Source: Girardinichthys multiradiatus
Lineage: Eukaryota; Chordata; Actinopteri; Cyprinodontiformes; Goodeidae
Assembly: GCF_021462225.1 (NCBI RefSeq)
Contig: NC_061817.1
Coordinates: 10,773,936-10,837,935 of the forward strand
DNA length: 64,000 nt
Reading direction: 5' to 3'
The notes under the pieces were generated by a model that was not told the DNA's origin, did no database searches, and saw only the letters and a list, made by a program, of their open reading frames with translations. Positions 44,871 through 57,934 of the stretch are shown here, piece after piece; the first letter of the stretch is position 1, and every line of letters starts with the position of its first letter. The translations under genes and the position numbers were made by a program.

Positions 44871-46560
44871 GGAGGAGACCTTTTACAAACCTGAACCCGT
44901 GTTGATAACTTCTATCACTAGATCTGCTGAGCTGAGCTGAGCAAGCCTTTAAACTGAAACACACACTGATAAACAAGGTGTTAGAATTTAACCAATATAA
45001 CTGGTCCAGAAAATAGCATTCATTTTATTTAGGTAGATTTCTTAAATATTTCTGGGTTGAAATTATGCACGTTTATCAGTTAAAATACAAAACATTTCAA
45101 CAAATTTTAAAATGTACCTGTTCAACTAAATCAGTAAAATCCTCTACATTTTTTAAATGGAACAGTTGTTTCATTTGTGAAATATCAACACATTTTTAAG
45201 TCTATTTTTAAAAGGCCCCTGCAGGGCTAAGAAGCTCACTATGAAAAAAATATTTAGAGAATATTAAATATTAACCATTAAAATAATTTAAATACTAATG
45301 AAGCATATTCCTTTGTGTAGATCATTTTCAATAATGAATACATTCTAACATCAGCTGACAAATCCTACCTGAACGCTTTTATTTGCATTTTAACTGAAGA
45401 TGTTGATCCAGCCAATCATTAGCTGTTTTCATTCGTTGTACCCTGTATCCAGGAGAGAACGTTAAGACTGATATGTTTATGTGGGTTGTATAATGAATGA
45501 GTTTGTAAAATTAGTAAACTAAGAACAGTTACACAACTTGTGGTTGTGCTAATCCTTTTCCTTGAATACTCAACCCAGTCTTGCTACCAGGCAGAGCTTC
45601 AGTTGATGCCAATGAACACTACACCTATAAGCTTTGGTTGACAGTGTAAAGGTTTACATGGCGCCTTTCGTAGAATGGGTTTAAAACGTTTGTAATAAAA
45701 AACCAGTTACTTAATTTTTGTGTCTTTTTAACATGAAAGTTTGACTGTAGCCTACGCCCTTTTGCTGAACTAGTTAAAGCTCAATGCAAACTGAAACTCT
45801 TACCCCAACTGAGTTAGAATAGTCAATCATAAAACAAATCATCTAAACATATCAGCATTACCGGTCTGTTGGACACGCAAAGAATGAGAATTGCTGAAGG
45901 TTGACTGGACCAACATCTTTAGTTAAATTCTGGTTGGATTTGTCACCAGTTCTACAGTGCTGGGGGAGCACAGTATAGAACAGTGTAATGGTAGAAGCAA
46001 CACTGGTTGCCCCTAATTGTTCAGTCCAAACAACCCAGTTATTATTGTTTGGACTGAACCGTTGTTTAACATTAAAAATAAAAACAAATGTGTCTGATCA
46101 AGTGTTTAGTGGCAAATTTTAATACCTTCAAAGTTCATTTTTTTTAGTGCAGATAATATCCATATTCACTGTAGTTTATTAAACGTGTTGTATAGCTTAG
46201 TTATATTTTGGCACATTTGCTTACGTTTAACAAAAACGGGTTAATTATATAATACATTTGAATAATCTGAGCATGTATTTAAAACATAATTCTGATTGAT
46301 TTTAGTGTAAAGGCTTTATTTGTCACGTTTTACACACAGCCAACCCTGCAAAGTCATGCTGCGGGGCCTAAGAGTCCATCTGAACCAAATCCGAACAAAA
46401 CACCCCCGCCTTGCTCCAACCATGTGGTTTATTTGGTCACAAATAAAGCGAGCAGTCTGGGCAGAAGTTAGAAGCCCAAATATGCTAGAGTATGCGCAGG
46501 TGCGCGACTCCTGGCAGGAGAACAGCGCCTCTGGTAAAACACGATATTAATTCATCACAA
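44870..46560. other. no gene recognised
   Basis: AT-rich. At 45950-45968, a 19-mer is an exact copy of 44021-44039. 46320-46550 is more GC-rich, with a 76-codon open frame of unknown meaning. Confidence 0.4.
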
Positions 46561-46563
46561 ATA

Positions 46564-46584
46564 GCCCCCCCCCACCCCCCCCGC
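46564..46584 (+). repeat. C-rich run
   Basis: Two blocks of nine C separated by A. Confidence 0.85.
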
Positions 46585-46740
46585 CAAACAAAAAATAGCG
46601 AAGAAGAAGAAGCTGGGGAAAATTAGAAATAATTTCTGCAGAGATGGAGCTACCGTCCTGCTGCATGCATGAATAAATCACCAAATCGAAGCGTTGTTTT
46701 TTTTCCATTACCTTTTAGGAAAAATATAGAATTTTAAGCG

Positions 46741-46815
46741 TGTGCGCAACTGCCGACGTCACGTAGCAACAGTGACGAGCAAAGTAGATTTTTTTGCTGT
46801 TGCCAGGGCTAGGGT
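46741..46815. promoter_or_regulatory. cluster of CRE-like and X-box-like words
   Basis: GACGTCAC at 46755-46762 overlaps CACGTAGCAAC (an X-box-like half-site AGCAAC), followed by AGTGACGAG and, 35 bp on, TGTTGCCAGGG. CpGs are locally frequent. It could mark a promoter, but no transcript evidence is visible. Confidence 0.25.
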
Positions 46816-46819
46816 AAAC

Positions 46820-49615
46820 AACACAATAAAAGTCGGAAGATAAGTTAGTGGGAAGTGACTTTCTTTTCTTTTACTTTTATGCAAAAGTTATAGAAATAAA
46901 ATAAACAAATAAATAAATAAATAATGTTATTATTTAAAAGCCTGCATGTAATTTGTATACAAATAACATATTTGCATAAACATAAAAAAGTGTTATTGTA
47001 TCATTAATGTCAACAGATAACGTAATATAATAAATTAGCCTACTTGATGATCTTCTTTTTTGTTTTATTTCATGTTGATAGGGTAAACGTCTTTATCGTA
47101 AAGCTAGTTCCAAGCGATTGTTGTCTTTGTTTTTTGTTCATTTTTTTAATTTTAATATCATTTGGGCCTAACAAATGTCAGTAAATTTATTTAGAAGCGA
47201 ATTTGTATTGGTATTTTTTTGACAAATCACAAAGCCCAGAAAACACGCAGCTACTTCGTTTAGGCCTCTAGTGTTTTTATTAAAATAAAACACAACACCT
47301 ATAATAAATAAATAAATAAGTAAATGAATAAATAACTAAATAAATAAATTAATCACACCGTTCGTTTGTGTGAAAAAAAAGCTATTTTTTTCTAAGAAAT
47401 TCGAATCTTTTTTTAAAGTTTTTAAAGTAATCTTCCGTCCATGTACTATATCGTCAGGTTTTCTGATTTGCATCTATTTTTATTAGAACCAATGAATAAT
47501 TTAAGTTAGTAAATATTAATGTGTGTGAGGGTGTGTGGCCATTTTTCTGTTCAGTGTGCGGCCTGCAGCTGCGGGCCTCTGTGGGAGAAAACAGAGAAGC
47601 TGGCTGCGCCTTTTCCCTCCTAATTAGCTCCGTGTGCGGCCAGACTGTTACTATCTGCAATAAGCGAGTTTTTCTCGTTTTTAAATAAAGCGATCATGCA
47701 TTTTTATCATTCCAAGGCATAAAGTTAAAATCTGAAGAAGCTGTAGAAAACTTAGAATGCTCCTGAAACTGTGACCCCATTCTGTAACTCTAGTATAAAC
47801 ACACTGATCGCGGAAAACTCCATCACTTTTTGCTGCCATTCCTTTTTTAATGTTAGTCTGATTTTACTAAACAGGCCTGCCTGTATGTATAGTTCCTCTG
47901 CTTGTTGAATGCTCCTCTTTTGCTCTCCTTATTACAATTGGCAACACTTTCACCAGCAACAAATTGGATGACAAAGATAAAACAAATTGTTATAATTAAT
48001 TCCAAGAAATTGATGTAAAATGTGCTTTAATTTGATTTGTGTAGATTTTAATCAACATTTCTTTGTAAAGATTATGTTGGCTAGCTAAAAAACTCCAACC
48101 TATTTTGAAAACCTATTTTTTCAGCTAACTTAGGTCAATTCTAACCAGGGTCTCTTATGTAAAAAAAGGAGGGAAAAAAATAAGAATGGTTTGTAGCTAA
48201 GAGTTAAAATATCACAGATATGGACTGAACAACATATCTTAGCTGTGGTTTACACTACCTTGCTTAAAAGTTTATTACTATTTCATTAATGTTTTGAGTC
48301 TCAATCACAAAACAATTCTTCGTTTTTGTTTCTTTTTAACACTGGATGACAAAGCTAGCTAGCGAGTTTGACTAAAGAGCTGTCGCTAAGCTAGGTAAAG
48401 CTTGAATACTTGGTCCAACCCAGAAACTCTCCACCACAAGTCAGATGAAAGTTCATAACTTTCAAAAGGTTGATAGATTCACTGATAATAAAAAAATTAT
48501 CTTAGTGTTGCCGGACACCACACACAAAGGAGAACAACTAATGGCTAACTGAACAAGCATCTTCATTTAAATTCCAATCAAAATGTTTAGCTGGGATTTG
48601 TTAACAAAATAAAGTAGCTAACATTGTTAGAATTTAATTATTGTAAAACATTAAGTTAACAAACTAATATGCCTGAGTAAAATGGGAACAATTTTCATGA
48701 TTAATATTTAATATCCTCCAAAATTCCATTTTATAGTGAACTACTTGTCCACTGAATACAGAAAAGCATGCATTTAAAAAGCAAAGGTGGCACAGGAAAT
48801 TCTTCTGTATAGATCCAAAGATCTTCTCCTATGCTACCTTGGGTAAATATATAGCTACTGTCTCGCACTGGAGGTTTGCACTAAACTGTGAAACAAAAGT
48901 TCCACCAGGCAACAACTAAGAGAGGAATGCTGACCTTGGCAGGGCCACTGGAACCGGCTCATGCTCAGCAGTCATTATTTCCTCCCTCTCTCTTTTGGTT
49001 TAAATCCGGACGCATTTTGACCTGCAATATATGTCTGAGTGGTGACACCGTGTTCTAAGGCAGGCCTGGAGCCACCCTGCTTAGGTCTCTGCTGCTGCTG
49101 CAGGCTGCACAGAAGGGACAGAAGCTGCCTTAGAGATGAATTTTAGCTTTACAATAAACTATTGGGTATAAAAGATAGGAGGACAGAGACAAATGAACAC
49201 TGAGTGATTGTTAGGAGCATTACTGAAGTCTTAAGAAGGTTTGTGTCTGTATCATAATCACAATGGACTACATTATGTTAGCATGAGGCAATTATGGTTA
49301 TATTTAAAGAACAAAGAGATACATCTCTATTATGCCTTGTAATCATATTGAAGAGTATTTATTTCCATATTGAAACAGTCCAGAACAAGAACCAGTCAAT
49401 TTGCCATATTTAATTATATTTTCTATGTATGATTTTAATATTGGAAAAACATGTAATGAGGCTCATAATTCACCGTGAGTAACTACTTTTTATATCTCAT
49501 GATTTCCCTTTCAAATTTTTATTCATCCGATCAGTTTATAGAATAACTGCTCCGTTTATTGTTCATTTCATTTACATAAATTATTGTGAACTTCTAGTCA
49601 TCATCTCTTCAACAC
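46820..49615. other. no gene recognised; AAAT-type simple repeats
   Basis: AT-rich, with AAAT/AATA repeats at 46900-46925 and 47300-47352. No exon or named element. Confidence 0.45.
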
Positions 49616-49620
49616 ACATA

Positions 49621-50905
49621 CAGGATATGGGTTTGGACACATTTATTGGCACCCCCATTAAAGCCTGTGTAAAAAACCTGAAAATAAAGTCATATTTTCC
49701 TCCAGTCACGTATGTCTATTTAAAAGTCAGTTCTCTTGTTTGTGTGCACAAACGTGATGAATAAAACTGATTCCAATACAGAAAGTCTCACAATAAAAAT
49801 CTTTGAAAAATTCAACCTTTTAACTCTAATTCTAACCTTTTGATTTATACTGATTCAGTGGGAGAAATATTCCATGTTGATGAACCATGTTTTACAAATC
49901 ACTGGTGGCGCAATTATTTGCACCCCTAACCATCCTTTTCAAATAAATGGAAGTGAAGCAATTTGTTTGTTGTTTCTTCACCTTTCAAATTGAAAAATAG
50001 TTATTAGGCACTTCTAATTAGTAATAAATGCCTCCCTGTGTTCGTGGGATATAAATACGATGGGACGCAGATGCCCATTTCTTTTAGCCGCTGGGCATTT
50101 GTTGGGATGAAGAACCGTATTTATCCTTTGACCTCTGAGCAGAATTGTAAGGGAGGAAAATAATTCCCCAAAACTCACTGTTAGAGAACTACAACAAAGA
50201 GGGACATCTTAGGCTCACCAGGTCTCCATAACAACCAATACATCCTACAAACGTAAGCATGTTACAGAGACTAACTGGAATCCTTTGGTCAGATGACACT
50301 AAGATTAAGCTTTTCAACAGCCAACACTCTAGGTGGGTTTGCAGTGAAACAAATGATGATTATGTGGAAAGGCACCTTCTGCCCGCTGCACGGTGGAAGA
50401 TCTGTTATCTTATGGGCCTGTTTCTGTTCCAAAGGCTTTGGCAACCTTGTTAGAGTGCATGGCATCATGAACACCAAGAGATTTTATTGGGTTATTGGGT
50501 CTTTCAGCAGGTAAATAATCTCTAACATGCAGCTAAATCAATGCAGAACAAATTAACCAGACACCAAAGCAACCTTCTTCTATGCTTTCAGTCCTCAGAT
50601 CTAAATCCTATAGAAAACCTTTTGGGTGATCTTATTAGAAAAGGGCATAAGGACCCAGGGCTCTAAATGATCTGAAGAAACAGTATGTATGCTCCAACCT
50701 AATAAAATGGTATAGGAAAATAATAGGTGCTGTTGACAAAAGGGCTATTACTAATTGTTGATGTATAATTATGTCACCAGTGATTTTGTTAAGAACAATT
50801 CATTCTTAGCTGGGAGTTTCTCCACTGAATGTATGTACTGAGTTTAAAGTTGGGATTTTCTACAATTTTTCTTGGTGAGATTATGCATCAGTAGTAAGAA
50901 AAGAA
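49621..50905 (+). mobile_element. Tc1-like element, family C, decayed
   Basis: Starts after TA at 49619-49620 with CAGGATATGGGTTTGGACAC. Its inner inverted repeat is recognisable: TCAGTGGGAGAAATATT (49856-49872) against GGGAGTTTCTCCACTGA (50812-50828), and TCACTGGTGGCGCAATTATTT against ATAATTATGTCACCAGTGAT. Transposase scraps on the plus strand at 50280-50500 include WSDDTKIKLF (first catalytic Asp) and GRSVILWACFCSKG, in two frames. The outermost right end is lost. Non-functional. Confidence 0.78.
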
Positions 50906-50909
50906 TGCG

Positions 50910-52690
50910 TCTGTCTTTGAGTGATGTGTCAGATTGAAGGACAGGATTTCTAAGCATAATGACTGTTAGAGCTGTGTGGCGAAAACATGATCTCAGTGTT
51001 TCAACTCTTTCTCAGAGTTCTGGCTGAATTTTGTGCTGTTTATATCACTTCCAAACATTCCTTCGATGCAGAATAGCTCTCCACAAGCGCAGTAGCATCT
51101 GTGTAAACCAAGATCATGGGTCTTTTTTAATTACAAAAAACAGCGAGGAAGTGTAGTGACTTCTTACACTTTAAGGTAAGAAAGTTCTGTTTAGCAGGAT
51201 TAGGCTGAAGTCACTTAGAAGTGTTTACTGAAAAGGGCGTTTTAACTGATAAAACAATTACTAATTAGGTTCCATATGCACCTTAAAGGGAGATTTCATT
51301 TATGCATGGTATGTTATGATCCCCAGATGCTCTAAAGCTGTGCCCTGATCAGTTTTTATCATGCAATCCACTGCCTTAGCAATAACCCGTGTTTACACAA
51401 AGACCAACGTTTCCTTCACACATCCCTGTTCATGCACCTGCAGGCTCAGAGGTGATGTTAATAACACCTGATGGTGACAGATGATTGATTCATCCTCAGG
51501 CCCTGCTGTGTACTTACTGGCTCTGCCGAGGAATTTCGGCTAACTGATGCTGAGCGGAGCATGTGCACGGATCTCTTGGGGGTATCCCATACTCCCCTGC
51601 CTTATCAGGCTGCTCCACGGCATTGAGGAGCGCTGCTCTCAGGAGGGCAGGCCTAGCAGCACTGCGCTTATCTCCCACTGCCAAGGAGGGTTTATAGGTC
51701 TGATTAACTCACATTGCTTCTATGTGTCATGCATGTGAGAAACAGAGTGAGAGCAGAGCTGTAGAGCTGTCTATTGTATAGACTAATGGCTGATTGTGTG
51801 TGTGTGATGCTGGCTGTGTAAGTCGATGTGAATGTGAGAGGAAAATAAAGGCGTTTAGCACTTGGTGAGCTTCACAGTGAGGAATGGGACACACATCCAA
51901 ACCTCTTGTTCTTTCAGTGAGTCGTGGCCCTCCAGAGGCTCCCAGGAAGTATCCCAACAGAGTGCTGTTGAGAGTACAAAGCCACACAGCACCCTTCAAA
52001 ATCCCTCTTGTTGTGATAAATTACAAAGCTCCAAACCTAAAAAAAAAACAACCAAAAACTAATTCTTTTGTCTAATCTATATGAAATGGCATCATTTGAT
52101 TGGAGCAAACGCTCCTCCTCAAGCAGAGTGCTGCTGGGTGATATAATTCGCTCTGGTTTGGGACCATCAGAGTGTCGTCTGCAGGGGGGGGGGAGGTGGG
52201 AAAGTGAAGAGTGGGCCTCCCTACTCACCCCCTACATAAGGAGAAAAGCACGGCTGCTCTAATCTTTTTTCCTGGCTCTCAATGAAAGAAAGAGGAAGAG
52301 CCACTAGAGCCTCGGTCTGTTTAGATGTGCTGCCCCTCACCCCAGCTCACTATCTGCTATCTCCTCGTTCCCTTCTTTCTTTCCCCAGGCTGCCTATCTG
52401 TCCGCCTCTTGGTCCTCATCTCCACCCGTCGCTTTACTCGCTCATTCAGTACCCGCCTGTTGTCACACTTTGCTGCTCATCCACTTTGTTTTGCTCATTC
52501 AGATCATTTCTCACACATTCAGCTGTCTTTTGTCAGATCTGCAGAGTGTGACTGTACTTGTCTTTTGTGTTTCTGACTTTAATTATTTTAGCCATGCAAA
52601 AAAGGAGGGCTACAGAAAGCCTTGTTCTCAACCACTGGATAACTTAGTAAGTTCTCAGAGGATTTATTACAGTGGTCAAACTGTTTGTTC
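50910..52690. other. no gene recognised
   Basis: Includes G10 at 52183-52192. Short frames around 51550-52550 overlap on both strands and are unsupported. Confidence 0.4.
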
Positions 52691-52705
52691 AATAGGGTAT
52701 ATCTA

Positions 52706-53715
52706 CAGTTTTTTGCAAAAATATGCATACTCCTTGAACCCTTTCACATTTGTCACATTATAACCACAAGCTTTAATGTCTGTTATGTGGATTGAATGTG
52801 TTAGACCAGCAAAGTAGGGTTTACAGTAATTGTGAAGTTAAAGAAAAAAAAATACCTGATTTTCAGATTTTCAAATACAAATCTGAAAAGTGCGCCATGA
52901 ATTTAGATAGACTGAAAATTTTGCCCATTCTTCATTCTACATGTTTCCTGTCCCTGCTGAAGAAAGGCATCGCCACAGCATGCTGCTGCCACCATTATGT
53001 TTTCTGCCACATTGCATTGTGCATGCAGGCCAAACAGTTAAATTATTTTCCCATCTGACTAGAGCACCTTCTTCCACATGTTTGCAATGTCCCCTACATG
53101 ACTTGTGGCAAACTGTACACAGATTTTTTATTGCTTTCATTCACCAATTTGTTTTTGTTCTACACATTCTTCTATAAATTCCACATTTGTGGAGTGCATA
53201 TTATCAGCATATTATTTCAACTGAGTTGTGGATATCTGCAGCTCCTCCAGAGTTAACATGGGCCTCTTGGCTGCTTCTTTGATTAATGCTATTCTTTCCA
53301 AACCTGTCAGTTTAGGTGAATGGCCATGTCATATCTCTGTGGGTCATGTTCCATTTCTCCCTGGCGTGTCTAATGTGTTTCTTGGTCTTCATGATGCTCT
53401 TCGTTCACTAATGTTCTCTAAGAAAGCTTCAGAGTGCATCTGTATTTATACTGACATTGAATTATACACAGGTAGGCTCTATTCACTCATTTGGTGACTT
53501 CTGAAGAAAATTGGTTGCACTGGATTGTTTTTCAGGGTATCAGAGTAAAGGCATGTTAACTGCAAATGCACTCCACACTTGTCAGATTTTTATTTGTTAA
53601 AAAAGAAAATCTTTAAAAATGGATCTTTTGTTGGTCTGTGTGTTGGTCTATAACACAAAATCCCAGTAACATACATGGAACATTGAAAGATCTCTTATTG
53701 TGGTTTTGGTTTAGA
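52706..53715 (-). mobile_element. Tc1-like family A element, near-full span, heavily mutated
   Basis: Starts after TA (52704-52705) with CAGTTTTTTGCAAAAATATG and CACATTTGTCACATTATAAC. Minus-strand order is clear: CACAGCATGCTGCTGCCACC (52973-52992, catalytic domain), ACTAGAGCACCTTCTTCCAC, CACTTTTCTATAAATT-type region, ATGGGCCTCTTGGCTGCTTC (53258-53277, DNA-binding domain), TCTTGGTCTTCATGATGCTC, then the 5' leader and terminal region TTGGTCTATAACACAAAATC. The C-terminal third is deleted. Frames are broken throughout. Confidence 0.85.
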
Positions 53716-53719
53716 CATT

Positions 53720-54545
53720 TTTGGACATTTTTTTAAGGTATACTGAAGAACAATTAGAAAATGTTTCACACATTTCACAGATGCTTCATATCTCTGGTAG
53801 ATAAATTGATCAACACCATTGTATTTACAGTGGTATTGTTCAGAGAAGTTTCTATCTGCTGCTGTCCATCTTCCCAAAGTCTTCACTGTGTATGCAGATT
53901 CACTCACACCCACCTACTACCGGTGTCAAGCAAGTTGTGCATGGGTGTCACACAAGTCTATTGTGCATGCTTCAGTAGAAGACCATTATGGTGCTTGATG
54001 CACTTTCTTGAATGTCCTGAAACCTTCTTTACTGCAAACAAACCTCTCTTCTCCAAGTGCTTGATGAACTAGAGAAATATTCTTTCAGCAGCAGTTTCCT
54101 CACAGGTCTGGTCATTGTGGTGCAAAACATTAATTTCTACTTAACCATTGCTGACACAAGAGGATGGTCATTTCAACCACATCTGCTGCTCTTTTATAGC
54201 AATCAGGTTGCTAAGTACCTTGATAAAGGGATTACAGTTGGAATCTTACCATACCAACAGAGAATTAAAACAGGACAAAACATTTTTTTCTCTTATATGA
54301 ATCTTATGGGCTGCTGTCTGAATTCTCATTGAATGCAAATCCTGCAAACAGGTTTTATATTTGTGGTTGATGATGATCCACTTTGACCAAGCTTCATCAT
54401 CAGATGCTTTCCATGCTAAATATTAGGTTTAGCACATCTCTGTTTTTAGACTTAAATTATATTATTTGTTTTTGATGATTTTAAAGTTACAATTGAGAGA
54501 CTATATTTATTCTTTAATAGTAAGAAAAAAATCATCTATATCAAG
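53720..54545. other. no gene recognised
   Basis: Frames of 70-100 codons without recognisable protein. No named repeat. Confidence 0.4.
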
Positions 54546-54549
54546 CTAA

Positions 54550-55204
54550 TAGGGGAGAACAGGGTTGGTTGTCACACTTTTTACACTCATGTAAATTCCA
54601 AATCAAAGCAATGCGTAGTCATTACTATTTAAATGTTTAGTAGAAGCCTAGAGTGTCTGATCAGAATAGAGTAACTTTGTACTTCTCAAGAGAAATTTGT
54701 TCAAAAGGTATACACCAACCAACCCCATTGGGGCCTACCCAAATCTCGATCATTTTATTTACTCACTTTCTGAGTCACAGGTTTGATCCGTGTACAGTAG
54801 CTGTTCTATTGTACAGTGTTGGTGTGCCCGCTTCTTGCACTATATGCACTGAACCCATGTGACAACCATCCCTACCACTGATTTTTGCTAGCAGTTGTGC
54901 TAGCAGGCTGGAAAAAAAACAACTATTCTATAACTCTCCATTTGTACTTGTAAATGGTAATAAATGTTTATTTATAAATATATTGTGTAAAGTCCATAGA
55001 AAAGGAGCACTGAGAAAATCAAGTAACATTATGGTCCTCTCACCTTAATGTTAAGTATCAAACTGCTGAAATGAAAATTTAGGCAGTCTGTGACAACTAT
55101 TTTGAAATTTTACACACAAACGTTTTGTAACAGTCCCCTCTAGGGAGCAAGATTTGGCAACTCAGACAACGAACACTTGTAGCAACCAACCCTGTTTTCC
55201 CCTA
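54550..55204. mobile_element. MITE-like element, 22-bp inverted ends, possible CTAA target duplication
   Basis: Left end TAGGGGAGAACAGGGTTGGT (continuing TG) at 54550-54571 and its inverse at 55183-55204 differ at one base. CTAA precedes the left end (54546-54549) and follows the right end (55205-55208), consistent with a 4-bp duplication. The 655-bp interior has no transposase. Superfamily not assigned. Confidence 0.8.
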
Positions 55205-55209
55205 CTAAA

Positions 55210-56355
55210 GTGCAAAGCAAATACATTAGGTGTGTTTGTATGATGAGATTGGGTTGTCTCAAGAAACGGGTCTTCATGGGATAATTAAAGTCTGAGAGGG
55301 AAGGCCTCGCTCTGATAGCATTTGATGGTTGATTTCAGCATCGTAGAACCACAAATTAAAACAGTCTGGTTTCAGACAACCACGTGAGTAGTGATGGCAG
55401 TGCTGGACGACTCTCCAGAAGGGAATGTGATGGCAAACATGTAGTAAAAAAACGTCTTATAGCACAAAAAAGCAAAACTGCGTTACAAGTTGGCTAATAA
55501 AATAAAATACAACCAGCTGGCAAAAGAGACTGTCTGAACCCTAAAAAATATCTATTAATAAAAGAGTCTTCAGTTGCTTTTCAGAGGAATTACAAAAATC
55601 AATGGGAAGCTCATTCCCTTGTTAAAGGGCAGTTGCTAAAATTATAAATCCCCTTCAGTTTCAAACCTAATCTGAGGAATTACTGATCATTTCTTTGTTA
55701 TCAAACCACTGATATACTGAGTCACATCACCCAACTTTAATTACTAGAAGTTAATGATAAGATTTTAAAAGGAATTCTGAAGGTATCTGATTACCAATGA
55801 AGAAAACAGGAGTCTCGTGTTCTTCCATTTGTTCTAGACAGGATCAAGGTTTAAATAATAAAAGTTGTTCATAGAAATATAAGACACTTATTTTCTACAT
55901 ACTCTCAGATTACCACAGTGGTCATTAAAGTTCATCTTTCTCACGCTGTTATACCCTTTAAGTTGCTCTGCACTTACCCCTCCCCAACCTGTTTTGTTGT
56001 GCTACTAGCCTCTCACAAGGGGTTCTTGCCCACAAGTCATAGAGTCGGCCATTTTGAAAGTCATGGCATGGAAATTAAAGGGGGCCACGCTTGGGACAAT
56101 AACCCAGCTAATTAGCCCACTAATATTAGCTTGTCAGACTGCACACTAATCATGTTTAACTTAAAAACATTTACTAAATACAGCAGAGATTTATTCTACA
56201 TATCCAGTGCTATAGTCTTCCTCCACCATGTGCATGTTAAAAATCATTCAAAATAAAAAAGAAACTGACTGTCAATTTACTTTATGGGTTTATCCCAATA
56301 CTTGTGAAGGAAGAAGAATTTAACTGTTAATTTTGCTTTTCATGCCTTTTGCTGA
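55210..56355. other. no gene recognised
   Basis: Nothing supported. Confidence 0.4.
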
Positions 56356-56361
56356 AATATA

Positions 56362-57928
56362 CAGGTCCTTCTCAAAAAGTAGCATATTGTGATAATGTTC
56401 ATTATTTTCTATAATGTAATGATGAAAATTTAACATTCATATATTTTAGATTCATTGCACACTAACTGAAATATTTCAGGTCTTTCATTGTCTTAATATG
56501 GATGATTTTGGCATACAGCTCATGAAAACCCAAAATTCCTATCTCACAAAATTAGCATATTTCATCCGACCAATAAAAGAAAAGTGTTTTTAATACAAAA
56601 AACGTCAACCTTCAAATAATCATGTACAGTTATGCACTCAATACTTGGTCGGGAATCCTTTTGCAGAAATGACTGCTTCTATGCGGCGTGGCATGGAGGC
56701 AATCAGCCTGTGGCACTGTTGAGGTCTTATGGAGGCCCAGGATGCTTCGATAGCGGCCTTTAGCTCATCCAGAGTGTTGGGTCTTGAGTCTCTCAACGTT
56801 CTCTTCACAATATCCCACAGATTCTCTATGGGGTTCAGGTCAGGAGAGTTGGCAGGCCAATTGAGCATAGTGATACCATGGTCAGTAAACCATTTACCAG
56901 GTGTTTTGGCACTGTGAGCAGGTGCCAGGTCGTGCTGAAAAATGAAATCTTAATCTCCATAAAGCTTTTCAGCAGATGGAAGCATGAAGTGCTCCAAAAT
57001 CTCCTGATAGCTAGCTGCATTGACCCTGCCCTTGATAAAACACAGTGGACCAACACCAGCAGCTGACACGGCACCCCAGACCATCACTGACTGTGGGTAC
57101 TTGACACTGGACTTCTGGCATTTTGGCATTTCCTTCTCCCCAGTCTTCCTCCAGACTCTGGCACCTTGATTTCCGAATGACATGCAGAATTTGCTTTCAT
57201 CCGAAAAAAGTACTTTGGACCACTGAGCAACAGTCCAGTGCTGCTTCTCTGTAGCCCAGGACTGGGGAATGTGGCACCTGTAGCCCATTTCCTGCACACG
57301 CCTGTGCACGGTGGCTCTGGATGTTTCTACTCCACACTCAGTCCACTGCTTCCGCAGGTCCCCCAAGGTCTGGAATCGGCCCTTCTCCACAATCTTCCTC
57401 AGGGTCCGGTCACCTCTTCTCGTTGTGCAGCGTTTTCTGCCACACCTTTTCCTTCCCACAGACTTCCCACTGAGGTGCCTTGATACAGCACTCTGGGAAC
57501 AGCCTATTTGTTCAGAAATTTCTTTCTGTGTCTTACCCTCTTGCTTGAGGGTGTCAATAGTGGCCTTCTGGACAGCAGTCAGGTCGGCAGTCTTACCCAT
57601 GATTGGGGTTTGGAGTGATGAACCAGGCTGGGAGTTTTAAAGGCCTCAGGAATCTTTTGCAGGTGTTTAGAGTTAACTCGTTGATTCAGATGATTAGGTT
57701 CATAGCTCGTTTAGAGAGCCTTTTAATGATATGCTAATTTTGTGAGATAGGAATTTTGGGTTTTCATGAGCTGTATGCCAAAATCATCCGTATTAAGACA
57801 ATAAAAGACCTGAAATATTTCAGTTAGTGTGCAATGAATCTAAAATATATGAATGTTAAATTTTCATCATGACATTATGGAAAATAATGAACTTTATCAC
57901 AATATGCTAATTTTTTGAGAAGGACCTG
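56362..57928 (-). mobile_element. complete Tc1-like DD34E element with about 200-bp inverted repeats (family D)
   Basis: TA flanks at 56360-56361 and 57929-57930. The ends are CAGGTCCTTCTCAAAAAGTA and, inverted, CAGGTCCTTCTCAAAAAATT. Terminal inverted repeats extend 56362-56560 and 57729-57928 and stay highly similar, with a few substitutions and 1-bp indels. At 1567 bp it has the length of an intact element. The transposase gene fills the middle on the minus strand. Confidence 0.95.
56638..57600 (-). pseudogene. Tc1-like transposase with a single in-frame stop (family D)
   Basis: Reading from ATG at 57600 to the stop at 56638 gives 321 codons in one frame, with one interruption: TAA at 56952-56950 (codon 217). 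In order: helix-turn-helix domain (MGKTADLTAVQKATID; GCSQSAVSRHLSGK), a GRKR-type basic linker, first Asp in LFSDESKF, second Asp in FQHDLAPAHSAK just after the stop, and Glu in SPDLNPIENLWD; terminus ISAKGFPTKY. The second Asp and the Glu are separated by 34 residues (DD34E). Length and motif order are as in intact Tc1 transposases, which cut and paste the element at TA sites. The stop removes two of the three catalytic residues, so as it stands this copy makes no active enzyme. Confidence 0.93.
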
Positions 57929-57934
57929 TATAAG

